This document shows positions 56,338 through 64,000 of a DNA stretch of 64,000 nucleotides, piece after piece. The notes under the pieces are model-generated. The model had not been told where the DNA came from, ran no database searches, and was given only the letters and a program-made list of their open reading frames with translations. The position numbers and the translations under genes are program-made. The DNA is from Caulochytrium protostelioides (Eukaryota > Chytridiomycota > Caulochytriomycetes > Caulochytriales > Caulochytriaceae). The stretch is taken from NCBI GenBank assembly GCA_003615045.1, contig ML014204.1:1-64000 (forward strand). Reading direction: 5' to 3'. Within the stretch, counting starts at the first letter, position 1. Each line of letters opens with the position of its first letter.

Positions 56338-56656
56338 GCCGCGATGCCTGCGGGAGGACAGAGCGTTTTCGAGAACGGCTGACATGTCTGGGTCTTGCAT
56401 ACGCCATCCCTTAGCCCACTCACCACCACTTCTCTGGTCTCTCATCCATCAGTCACCTTCTGTCCCGCCTTGCATTGGCCTTGGTATCGACCCCGCATCT
56501 GACCCTCGGTCTTCCGCTGTCGATTTCACGTCTTTCCTTCTGTTTCTGCTGCATATCGTGCCATCCCCATTTTGTTGATCTTCGATTGTCTCGATCATCG
56601 TCTTTCTGTCGGTCAACGCCTCGCCCCCCACCGTTTCACGCTTCACATTTCACAGC

Positions 56657-57358
56657 ATGGCTGGTATCAAGACCTTGCTTGCTTCGGCAGTGCTCGCCAG
56701 CGCTTCGGTGTCGGCCAGCTACATGGAGCCCGGCGCAGGCGGCTACGGCTACAACGCGCCGGTCTCGATCGCAACGATCTCCAGTGCTACGACGAGCAAC
56801 CTCGCCGCCCACGAGACCACGCCTGCGGATTCATCGGTCCTCGCCGCGGTGCCGACATCGACGGGCGGCTACAACTACGTCCCTATCGATACGAGCGCAC
56901 TCGCGGCAGTCGAGTCATCCACGACGACGACGACGACGACCGAATCTACTAGCACACCCTGCGAGACGACGACCACGCCCCTCTGGGACACGACCTCCAC
57001 CACCGTCGACCCCACGCCGTCGACGAGCAACCTCGCTGCCTTTGAGACCGACCTGCCCTTCTGCGACGAGCTGCCCGATGGCATCGACCCGATCACGGTC
57101 AGCGACCTCTACTCGACCACCGCGAGCGTCGCCGCCGTCGCCACCACCTCGGGCGCGCCCGCCTTGGCCAGCCCGTCGTCCGACGTCGTGCCCGTCAGCA
57201 CCCCCGACACTGTGTACCCTCAGGACGACTCCACGATGGCCGGCCAGGAGATGGGCACCGTCAACGTCGTGAGCGGTGTCGATCCCGCCATCGACCGCAT
57301 CCGTGGCAGCGCCATGGCCGGCATGGCCGGTATTGCCGCCATCATGGCCCTCATGTAA
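56657..57358 (+). CDS. Ser/Thr-rich GPI-anchored-type cell-surface protein
   Basis: A 233-residue protein. A clean signal peptide (MAGIKTLLASAVLASASVSA) is followed by a mature region very rich in Ser, Thr and Ala, with Tyr/Gly stretches (GGYGYNAPV, GGYNYVPI) and repeated LAA units: TSNLAAHETT, SSVLAAVPTS, TSALAAVESS and TSNLAAFETD. Only two cysteines are present. The C-terminus is a small-residue segment then a short hydrophobic tail (GSAMAGMAGIAAIMALM), the layout of a GPI-anchor signal. A heavily O-glycosylated wall or surface protein is likely. The ATG follows a pyrimidine-rich leader ending cacatttcacagc-ATG. Confidence 0.8.
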   Translation: MAGIKTLLASAVLASASVSASYMEPGAGGYGYNAPVSIATISSATTSNLAAHETTPADSSVLAAVPTSTGGYNYVPIDTSALAAVESSTTTTTTTESTSTPCETTTTPLWDTTSTTVDPTPSTSNLAAFETDLPFCDELPDGIDPITVSDLYSTTASVAAVATTSGAPALASPSSDVVPVSTPDTVYPQDDSTMAGQEMGTVNVVSGVDPAIDRIRGSAMAGMAGIAAIMALM

Positions 57359-58487
57359 AGGCGTGGCCCCCCCAGCGACCAGCAGAACGTCGCCACAGCG
57401 ACGGTCGATGGCCGCCGGCGCCACCGTGCGCCCCTGGGCCACGCACGGCCCAGCCATGCCTTGTATTGATATCCCCGCTCTCCCTGCTCTCACTCGCTTC
57501 CACTGTCCCTACCACCGCCTCGACGGCCGCGTTGCTCCCGCGTCCTCTCGGCACTCTTCAAGTCGTATAAATATGGCGCCCCCTGTCTCTTCGTTTCGCA
57601 TCGTGCACCATTCTTGTATCTACCCAATATATGTTGTCTTAGGAAGATAGAGGCTTTCCCATGAGACCGTCCAACACGAATACTAGGACCCTCTGTCCGC
57701 AAGCCCCCGGGGGTTCTCGAGGAGGCCGTCCGCATTCGGCTGAGCACCCGATGCGCTAGCCGACCACGGACGGCAACTTGGCTTGAACTCGCTGCAACGC
57801 GAGAGCGCATTTTAGTGCTCCTCGAGGCCCAGCATGCGGCGGTGATCACCCACGGTCTGCTTCTCGATTGGTGACCGCTCCACGGCTTCCGAGTTCTGAC
57901 GCAGCAGCCACCTGCAGATCAGATGCAGCATGCAGAGGCGCTGGACCCGCGCCCCGAAGCTTGACGCATCATAGTTGCTGCAGGTTGGTTGGCTACCTGA
58001 TGACGCCGTAAGGGTACATGCTGCTGTACCCGTCGCGTGGGCAACGAACCCTGTTGTACTAGGGCGAACTGGGCGAAGGCGTCATCCAAGGATGAGTCAT
58101 CCTGGCATCCGCCTTCGATGGCGGAGGGATCGACATCCCCCATCAGACACGCGGACGAGGGGGCGCAGTAGATCGCTGCGCCACACGGGGGATGAGTCAC
58201 TCAGCCACCTGAAATGACGCACGCGCGTGGCTCCACGCGGTGGCGCAGCCGGCCTCGCGAGGCGCGCGCGGCCCCGCGTGTTCTTAAGGCGACGTCGTTG
58301 TCCAATGCATTGATGGTGAAGCGTTCCCATGTCTCAGACACATTCGCGTCTCTGCCACTGCCCGCATGGTCATCGCGTCACACTCTCAACGCGAGATTGG
58401 CCAGATTTACTTCTGCTCGAATCCTCATCTCCACGACGCAGTCGCCCCCCCTTTTTGTCTGATTTTCCGATTGTCCCGCATTTCAGC
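57359..58487. other. Intergenic, no gene recognised
   Basis: Contains the 3' end of the GPI-type gene (AT-rich cgtataaatatggcg near 57563-57575) and the leader of the IF1-like gene. No domain-bearing frame is seen. Confidence 0.5.
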
Positions 58488-58946
58488 ATGTCCCGCTTCC
58501 TGACGACTGTTACGCCCCGCATGGCCGCGATGGCCTCGCCGCGCCCGGCGGTGCTGTTCGGCGCGATGCGCCGCGCCGGCTACTCGTCGGCGACGTCGTT
58601 CGATGCCCGCGAGCACGCGCTCGAGTCGCAGTGGGTGCAGCAGCACGAGCGCGAGCAGTTCGCCGCCTTCCGCCGCAACTACCTGGCCAAGAAGGCGTCG
58701 TCCCCGGCGAGCCAGGCGCCGTCGTCCGCCGCCGCGGGCGAGAAGTCCGAGAAGGCCGTCCACCAGGAGTACATGCGCCACCGCGACGAAATCGGCCTGC
58801 CGAAGCTGCAGGTCGTCCAGAACGGGGACAAAATCAGCATCACGCCCCTGAACAGCCCCAGCGATGCGTTCACCCAGCGCGGTCAGGCCCAGGAGGGCAA
58901 ATGGATTCAGGACCACGAGCGCGATACCCTGAAGTCGAAGCACTAA
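58488..58946 (+). CDS. Mitochondrial protein with two IF1-like motifs (ATP synthase inhibitor family)
   Basis: A 152-residue protein. The first ~33 residues have an Arg/Ala/Ser presequence (RMAAMASPRPAVLFGAMRRA, then GYSS), as for a mitochondrial matrix protein. Two copies of an IF1-type minimal inhibitory motif follow: SFDAREHALESQWVQQHERE at about 37-56 and AFTQRGQAQEGKWIQDHERD near 126-145. IF1 from yeast and mammals has one such segment (F/G-x-x-R-E-x-A-x-E-x-x-(Y/F)-x-x-x-x-(R/E)-E-x-x) that enters the F1-ATPase catalytic interface when the proton gradient collapses. Between them lie a Ser/Ala/Lys linker and a short folded-looking patch (EIGLPKLQVVQNGDKISITP). The tandem arrangement is unusual. 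The ATG follows a pyrimidine-rich leader ending gcatttcagc-ATG. Confidence 0.65.
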   Translation: MSRFLTTVTPRMAAMASPRPAVLFGAMRRAGYSSATSFDAREHALESQWVQQHEREQFAAFRRNYLAKKASSPASQAPSSAAAGEKSEKAVHQEYMRHRDEIGLPKLQVVQNGDKISITPLNSPSDAFTQRGQAQEGKWIQDHERDTLKSKH

Positions 58947-59863
58947 ATCGCTTCACGCATGCTAAAACGTGATGCTTTCCGCATGCCACGATATACTCTG
59001 GCTGCGGGGTCCAGGATTTTTTTTTTTTTTTAAGAAAAAAAAAATTCAGCGGCTCTCTTGCCCGACGAGGCGACATCCTTGGTCGATGGGCTGCGCCTTT
59101 GTCTCGGGCGCCACCGACGCCATTCGTGTTCTTTTGTCGTGGCGATCGATGGCGGCGATCTATTTTTCTCGATAGTGCCCGTGGAGGGTATTCTGTTTCC
59201 GGCCTCGGCGCTGTTTCGTTGTAAATACCCAAACACAGATTTACTGATTTTCATGGAGCGTCTGATGGGATGATGTGACCGAGGACGGACGGCGGTGCCG
59301 CCACCGCCACTGATCCCCGGTCATGGTGCGCCCGAAACGCTGGAGGCGCCGCCGCGTACTGCATCCGCCGGCCCACGGGCCGTGCTCGCCACCACGCATT
59401 TTCAGGAACGACTGCGCAACCACGCGCCGCCATTTGACGATTCCTGTTGTTGGAGTCCTCGCATCGAGCCGAGCCGAGCCGAGCCGAGGGTCCGCGGGGC
59501 TGGACCCATCAAATTCGGTGGCTCCTGGGGCATGGAGGTGGAGCATCGTCATGATCCGGCTCCGGAGCGGGTGGCGACACCGTGGGCGACAGGTGCGACG
59601 AGGACCATCAGGTGCCTGCCGCGAGCCGCGGAGCCGTACGGCACCGACACCGAGCCTCATCATCATCATCTCAAACGCATGAGTCGCGTCGAATGCATGG
59701 AAACCACGGGCACCATCTCAAGCCGGGGTCGCGTCGTCGCATGCTTTCCGCTTCGCTGGTGTCCGCATACCCCTCCTCTGGCGCCGAGCTCGCCGGTGAT
59801 CGGCAGCCCTTCCGCCACGCTGACGGTGAATCGGTCCATCAGGCCCCCGCCTCGCCCCCGCAC
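58947..59863. other. Intergenic, no gene recognised
   Basis: Includes the T/A inverted repeat at 59017-59044 and the leader of the next gene. The frame of the next gene is open to 59582, but that codon is GTG and the extra codons are His/Ser/Arg noise. Confidence 0.45.
59017..59044. repeat. T15-AAG-A10 inverted homopolymer
   Basis: Fifteen T, three bases, ten A, located 71 bp after the IF1-like stop codon. It would form an A-T hairpin in RNA and may mark the transcript end. Confidence 0.8.
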
Positions 59864-62800
59864 ATGGCCCACCTCGATCCCACCACGATGGCAGCGTCTC
59901 AGCGACCGCCGGCCGCGCCGCCGCGGCAGTGCTCCGAGGAGAGCGGCGGGTCCGCGGGCCCCACCAAACCCTCATACGCGCTCCTGGAGGCCCTCATTAC
60001 GGCGAGCGAGCAGCTCGCCAACGGCGCGACCGGCGCGACCGCCGCCGCTGCCACCGCCGCTGCCACCGCCGCTGCCACCGCCGCCGCCGCCGCCGCCGCC
60101 GGTGACGGTGCCGCGAGCGCCGTCGTCGCCATGAGTCCCAGGAGCGATTCTGCCGCCGCGGTCGCCGCGGCAAGGCCGCCGTTGCGGTCGCCGGGCGGCA
60201 GCTCGCGCGCGCCGGTATCCCCGCCCGCCCCGTCGGCCCGTGATTCCCAAGTCCAGCTCCCGCCGCGCCGCTCCTCCAATCAGTATGGCTCCCAGCGCCG
60301 CAGTCTCAGCCCGCCCACGGCGGCGGGGCCGGCGCCCGACCCGCGGTGCGCGCCGCCGGCTGAAGCGTCGGGGGCACGCCTGCCGTCCACCGCACCGGCA
60401 CCACCAGCGGCGGCAACGACGACGACGTCGCCGGCGATGTCCGCGACGTCCTCGCTGCACTCGATTTCTCCCGCCATCGAAGTTTCTCGGGTCCCGTGGA
60501 TGCGGCGACGCAGCAGCAGTCTCTCGGCGCGGGCGCACGCCGCGCACGCCGTCGCCGCGGCCGCGGCATCCGCTGCCGCCAGTGTGCCTGATCCCCTCGC
60601 CTCGCGCGCCTACACGAAGGTCGCATCGGCGATGCCGTCGGCGGCCGGCCGCGACCGCAGCGCGGCGGGCCAGGAGGACGCCGACGACGCGCAAGCGATC
60701 GGATCGGCGCTGAACCGCGTCCTCTCGCAGGCGTACCTGGTGGACATCCGGAGCGGCACGATCGCCACGGGCTGCACGCCGCGGCCCCGCGACGCGGCGA
60801 TCCTGGAGATGTCGCCGGACCCCACGCCGGCGCCGGTGCAGGCGCCGGGGTCCGCGGGACAGGCGCCAGCGGGAGCCCAGCGCATGACGCGCCTCGGCGA
60901 GTTCGGGAGTGACCTGGCGGGGAAAGCGAGCATCCCGAGCCAGACCACCCTGCGCCACCTCACGATGCACGTGCTCGCCACGCCGTCGCTCGCGCGGACC
61001 GTCGACCACCGCGTGCTGGAGGTCATGCACCACGTAGCCGCGGAAGAAGCGGCATTTTCCGACATTGAGGAGGAAGACGAAGCGGACGCCGAGGCGACGG
61101 GCGGCTGCGGCCGCCACGGCAGTAGCTGCGAGCCTGGGGCTGACAGCTACGATCTCGCGAGTCTGGTGCCCGACGGCGTTCATGGGTGCGACGACGACGC
61201 CGCAAGGGCGTTGGAGCTGCCGCCCGTGCCGCCCAAGAGCCACTGGGTCTTCCCGACGCGGTCGGGCGGCACGTACGTCCCGTCGGCGATCGCCAAGCTT
61301 GCGGCTGGCAGCGCGGCCATCGCGCTCGCGGTCGCCGACGCGCGCCTGCCGGAGCCCAGCGAGCTCGCGGCCGCAGGCGCGGCCACGGCGCTGAAAAACA
61401 CGGGCCTGGCGCTCCGTCCCGGGCCGCTGACCTCGGACGTGGCACTCGAGTCCGAGGGCTCGGTCTGGCAGCGCGTGATGGAGGCCGTCGGCAAGGGTTC
61501 GGGCGGCGACGCGTCCAAGGCAATGGCCGCCGCGATCCGCGACAAGCTGGGCACGGCGCGGCGCGAGCTGCGGCAGCTCGGCGTCTCGGCCCGCAAGAAC
61601 GTCGCCGTCGCCATGGACGAGCTCCGGCTCGATCTCGCCACGCTCCGGCACGCCCCGCGCCACTCGCCGCCGCCGCCCACGGGCGCCACGGGGTCGCCGC
61701 CGCTCAAGACGGCGGCGACGGCGGCGGCCATGCTGCGGCTCACGGCGGCGATTCCCATGACGACCGCGCCGTCGATGGTGGCGACGGTGCCCATGACGGC
61801 GTCCGCGAGCGCCGCGCCGCCGCTGACCGGCGGTCCTCCGAGCGGCGCCGTCCCGGTCGCGCGGACGTCGGCCTCCTACCCGCGTGGCCCGTCGCTCGCC
61901 CACGTCACCCGCGTCCCCAGCCCCGGCGCGCGGTCGCCGAACGCCGTGCGCACGCTGACCACCCTGGTGCAAGCGAGCCCGATCTCGGGACGGTCCAGCG
62001 TGACAGCCTCAGTGGCGCCCGTGCTGTCGGTCGCGGCGGCCGAATCCACCGCGATCGGCGATGCCCAGGCCAGCGCGAGCGCCGGGATGAGCAGCAGCAG
62101 CGGCGGCGGCGACGGCGGCGGCGGTGTCACGAACGCGGCGGCCGTCGGCGACACGGGCAGTGCCAGCGACCCGCGCGGTCACCGCGCCAGTCACCGGCAT
62201 GGGACGCTCGACTATGAGGGTCCGCCGGCCGCCGCCGCGCCGCTCTCGGCCCACGTCGACCGCGCGGCCACCCAGCCGCTGTCGCCCGGCGTGGCTGGCC
62301 AATTCACCACCTACCGCTCCATCTTTGGACGCATGCCGTCCGACCAGACGAACAGCGTCGCGCTGTCGGAGATGGCGGATCTGCCGCAGGACCGGCCGTC
62401 TGACCGTGAGACGCGCCCGCGGTGCCCGTGGCCCATGACATCGGCCGCGGCCGCGGCCGATGCCGCCGCCGTCAAGGGCCTTGCGGCCGATGCGCCGACC
62501 GGCGCCGACCCCGATGCGGCCGCGGAGGCGGACGGGACGGCCGAAGGCCCGACGCCGCCCCTCTCCTTTGCGTCGCCGGCGTCCTCGGTGGCGTCGCCCG
62601 CCAACGCCTGTGCGCATGCCGGCAGCGCCGCTTCCCGTCGCTCGAGTGGCAGCGGCGACGACGTATCGCCGACGCCGCGGCTGAGCGTCGTGCACGAGTT
62701 CGCCGCGCCCTGCATCACGCCGGGGGAGGACGCCGAGCGGGTCCCGGCGGTCCCCGGCGACGGCCACGGCGCCCGCGACGACGGCCCGCGCAGCCGCGGC

Positions 62801-63067
62801 GGAGCCGTGCTCTCGCCCAACACGGTGCTCGCAGCGATCCAGGCGCCGCTGTCGGGCGACGAGCCGCCGGCCTGGACAGAGGCCTCGATTGCGGCGTCGT
62901 TTGCCGCAATGGAAGCCGCGGCAAAAACGATGCTGTGGCCGATGTCCGCGTCCCACCGCCGGACCCTCGAGGTCCCAGCGCGATCGCCGACGGCGTCGAT
63001 CGAGGCAGCGATCGCGGCCACGACGCCGGCGACGCCGACGCGGGCGCGGTGGACCCCCCCACGATGA
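59864..63067 (+). CDS. Hypothetical low-complexity protein with a compact central region
   Basis: A 1067-residue protein if started at the ATG at 59864; the ATGs at 59888 and farther upstream are alternatives. Most of it is Ala/Pro/Ser-rich. A less biased segment in the middle reads ADDAQAIGSALNRVLSQAYL, VDIRSGTIATGCTPRPRDAA, TLRHLTMHVLATPSLARTVD and HRVLEVMHHVAAEEAAFSDI, followed by acidic DIEEEDEADAEA. Then comes KSHWVFPTRSGGTYVPSAIA and a helical part (KLGTARRELRQLGVSARKNV-type, with AVAMDELRLDLATLRHAPRH). No family is recognised. The helical, charged middle is the only evidence that it is a folded protein. A long antisense frame exists but is Arg-biased. Confidence 0.5.
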   Translation: MAHLDPTTMAASQRPPAAPPRQCSEESGGSAGPTKPSYALLEALITASEQLANGATGATAAAATAAATAAATAAAAAAAGDGAASAVVAMSPRSDSAAAVAAARPPLRSPGGSSRAPVSPPAPSARDSQVQLPPRRSSNQYGSQRRSLSPPTAAGPAPDPRCAPPAEASGARLPSTAPAPPAAATTTTSPAMSATSSLHSISPAIEVSRVPWMRRRSSSLSARAHAAHAVAAAAASAAASVPDPLASRAYTKVASAMPSAAGRDRSAAGQEDADDAQAIGSALNRVLSQAYLVDIRSGTIATGCTPRPRDAAILEMSPDPTPAPVQAPGSAGQAPAGAQRMTRLGEFGSDLAGKASIPSQTTLRHLTMHVLATPSLARTVDHRVLEVMHHVAAEEAAFSDIEEEDEADAEATGGCGRHGSSCEPGADSYDLASLVPDGVHGCDDDAARALELPPVPPKSHWVFPTRSGGTYVPSAIAKLAAGSAAIALAVADARLPEPSELAAAGAATALKNTGLALRPGPLTSDVALESEGSVWQRVMEAVGKGSGGDASKAMAAAIRDKLGTARRELRQLGVSARKNVAVAMDELRLDLATLRHAPRHSPPPPTGATGSPPLKTAATAAAMLRLTAAIPMTTAPSMVATVPMTASASAAPPLTGGPPSGAVPVARTSASYPRGPSLAHVTRVPSPGARSPNAVRTLTTLVQASPISGRSSVTASVAPVLSVAAAESTAIGDAQASASAGMSSSSGGGDGGGGVTNAAAVGDTGSASDPRGHRASHRHGTLDYEGPPAAAAPLSAHVDRAATQPLSPGVAGQFTTYRSIFGRMPSDQTNSVALSEMADLPQDRPSDRETRPRCPWPMTSAAAAADAAAVKGLAADAPTGADPDAAAEADGTAEGPTPPLSFASPASSVASPANACAHAGSAASRRSSGSGDDVSPTPRLSVVHEFAAPCITPGEDAERVPAVPGDGHGARDDGPRSRGGAVLSPNTVLAAIQAPLSGDEPPAWTEASIAASFAAMEAAAKTMLWPMSASHRRTLEVPARSPTASIEAAIAATTPATPTRARWTPPR

Positions 63068-63208
63068 GGCCACGGCCTAAGTGGATCGGCAGCGCCACGG
63101 GCACGCGCGTGTCGGATGTATTATATCAAAAGAAACACGGTATCAACGGGGTTCGGACGCGACGAACCGGGACGAGCCGGAGGCCCGGAGGAAGTCGTGC
63201 GCGGCACG

Positions 63209-64000
63209 CTAGCGACGCACGTCAGCCTGCCTGGCGCGGCGGTCGGCCACTTCGCGGCGGAAGGCAGCCACGCAGTCCAGCCACGTGTCCACTTCCTCCG
63301 CGCTCGGCGGCACGAAACACGCCGCGGGCGGGACGCCGCCAGACGTCGCCGCCATCGACACGGCCATGGCGGGCGCTACCGCGGACGCTGCCGTCGCCGC
63401 CGTTGCCGGGGACGCACCCGACGCCGTCGCGCGCTGCCAGAACGTGTGCCGAACGGCGGCTTCGTCGACGACGGTGCGGACGACGGCATCCTCGACGGCG
63501 AGTCGCGATCCGACGCGCGCCGCGGTCGGCGACGCAGTGGGCGGCCGCGGCGGCGCGGACGGACAGGGAGGTGCGGCGGCCGCGCGGCCCATCCGACGCG
63601 CCTTTTCGGCCAGCGCCGCTTGGTGGGCGGGGCCGCCGCGGCGCAGCAGGGCGCCGGCCGCCGCAATGAGCTCGGCCTCGTCGCTGGTCATCCAGGGTAT
63701 CATGGGCCTGGCGGGCGGCTTCACGACCGCCGTCGCGGTCGCGGCGGCGGCGGTGGCCGCAGCGGTCGCCGGCACGGCGGCAGGAGGGCCGGCTGCTATC
63801 GATGCTGCGGACGCCGCACTCGCGGCCGCAGCACGCCGATGGGCCACTTGGGCCTGTGCTTCTGCCAGCGCGCGCGCCTGGGCGGTCGCCATCGCATCAA
63901 ACAGGGCGTCCGTCGCCGTGTCGTTGCGGATCTGGATGTCGGTGTCGAGCAAGGCCGCCGCAGCCGTCGCGGGCGCCGCCGCCGGCGCCGCGGGCGCCGC
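63209..64000 (-). CDS. Hypothetical Ala-rich protein, 5' end beyond the window
   Basis: The minus-strand frame ends at a TAG at 63209-63211 and stays open to the right edge, so it is a partial gene of at least 263 residues. The first in-frame start candidate inside the window (63952) is a TTG and not an ATG. Recognisable stretches include LLDTDIQIRNDTATDALFDA, ARPMIPWMTSDEAELIAAAG, VEDAVVRTVVDEAAVRHTFW and a C-terminal EEVDTWLDCVAAFRREVADR. No family is recognised. It is convergent with the gene at 59864-63067, leaving 141 bp between the stops. Confidence 0.5.
   Translation of the reverse strand, partial: AAPAAPAAAPATAAAALLDTDIQIRNDTATDALFDAMATAQARALAEAQAQVAHRRAAAASAASAASIAAGPPAAVPATAAATAAAATATAVVKPPARPMIPWMTSDEAELIAAAGALLRRGGPAHQAALAEKARRMGRAAAAPPCPSAPPRPPTASPTAARVGSRLAVEDAVVRTVVDEAAVRHTFWQRATASGASPATAATAASAVAPAMAVSMAATSGGVPPAACFVPPSAEEVDTWLDCVAAFRREVADRRARQADVRR

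Noticed and set aside
59972-61972. Long minus-strand Arg-rich frame opposite the hypothetical gene at 59864
   Set aside because: Antisense shadow with extreme Arg bias and no folded-looking segment. The plus frame has a charged helical middle.
1-64000. tRNA, 5S rRNA and other structured RNA genes
   Set aside because: I looked for the T-loop GGTTCGAxxCC pattern with a matching D-loop and acceptor stem and found none. The few GTTCGAA matches lie inside coding regions.

Overview
The window is GC-rich eukaryotic nuclear DNA. It carries nuclear-encoded mitochondrial assembly factors, a cullin, an F-box protein, a PX-domain protein, a GPI-type wall protein and a fungal-type GH5 glycosidase. Every gene I can support reads as one uninterrupted frame, up to 2116 codons, so the genome is intron-poor. 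A protein resembling the ciliary protein ERICH3 and a two-domain cyclic-nucleotide-binding protein suggest a flagellated (zoosporic) early-diverging fungus, chytrid- or blastoclad-like. A GC-rich chytrid such as Caulochytrium would fit, but that is a guess.

Region 1 (1-10,000) is an accessory island with lower GC and much broken DNA. It holds a wrecked Ty3/gypsy retrotransposon, three fragments of a TnpB/Fanzor-like gene (two with the RuvC-I signature DPGRTNIF, one with the RuvC-III-like NRDHHAALTIR and a C-terminus), and two large secreted-protein paralogues. The paralogues have a near-identical leader and signal peptide but divergent bodies. A third, more distant paralogue lies at 46,466-47,824, bracketed by a 202-bp direct repeat copied from the tail of the neighbouring ARM-SPRY gene.

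Region 2 (10,000-26,700) is a housekeeping block: SURF1, a GH5_12-like membrane-anchored glycosidase, CZIB (DUF866), the cyclic-nucleotide-binding protein, a small coiled-coil protein, an OXLD1-like mitochondrial protein, a type I membrane protein and a SWIM-finger (Sws1/ZSWIM7-like) protein.

Region 3 (26,700-45,000) holds an unknown gene, the ERICH3-like repeat protein, a cullin-1 gene and a divergently placed 2116-residue ARM-repeat/SPRY protein with an N-terminal membrane segment.

Region 4 (45,000-64,000) holds the third secreted paralogue, a PX-domain protein, an F-box protein (a possible partner of the cullin-1 SCF ligase), a Ser/Thr-rich GPI-type wall protein with a clear TATA box, a small mitochondrial protein with two tandem IF1-like motifs, and two alanine-rich unknown genes, the last running off the right edge. 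Intergenic DNA is rich in 5- to 9-bp microsatellites, which create many spurious ORFs.

The strongest candidate for something undescribed is the secreted family together with the Fanzor-like remnants: it looks like a duplicated [Fanzor relic + secreted gene] unit in a transposon-rich pocket.
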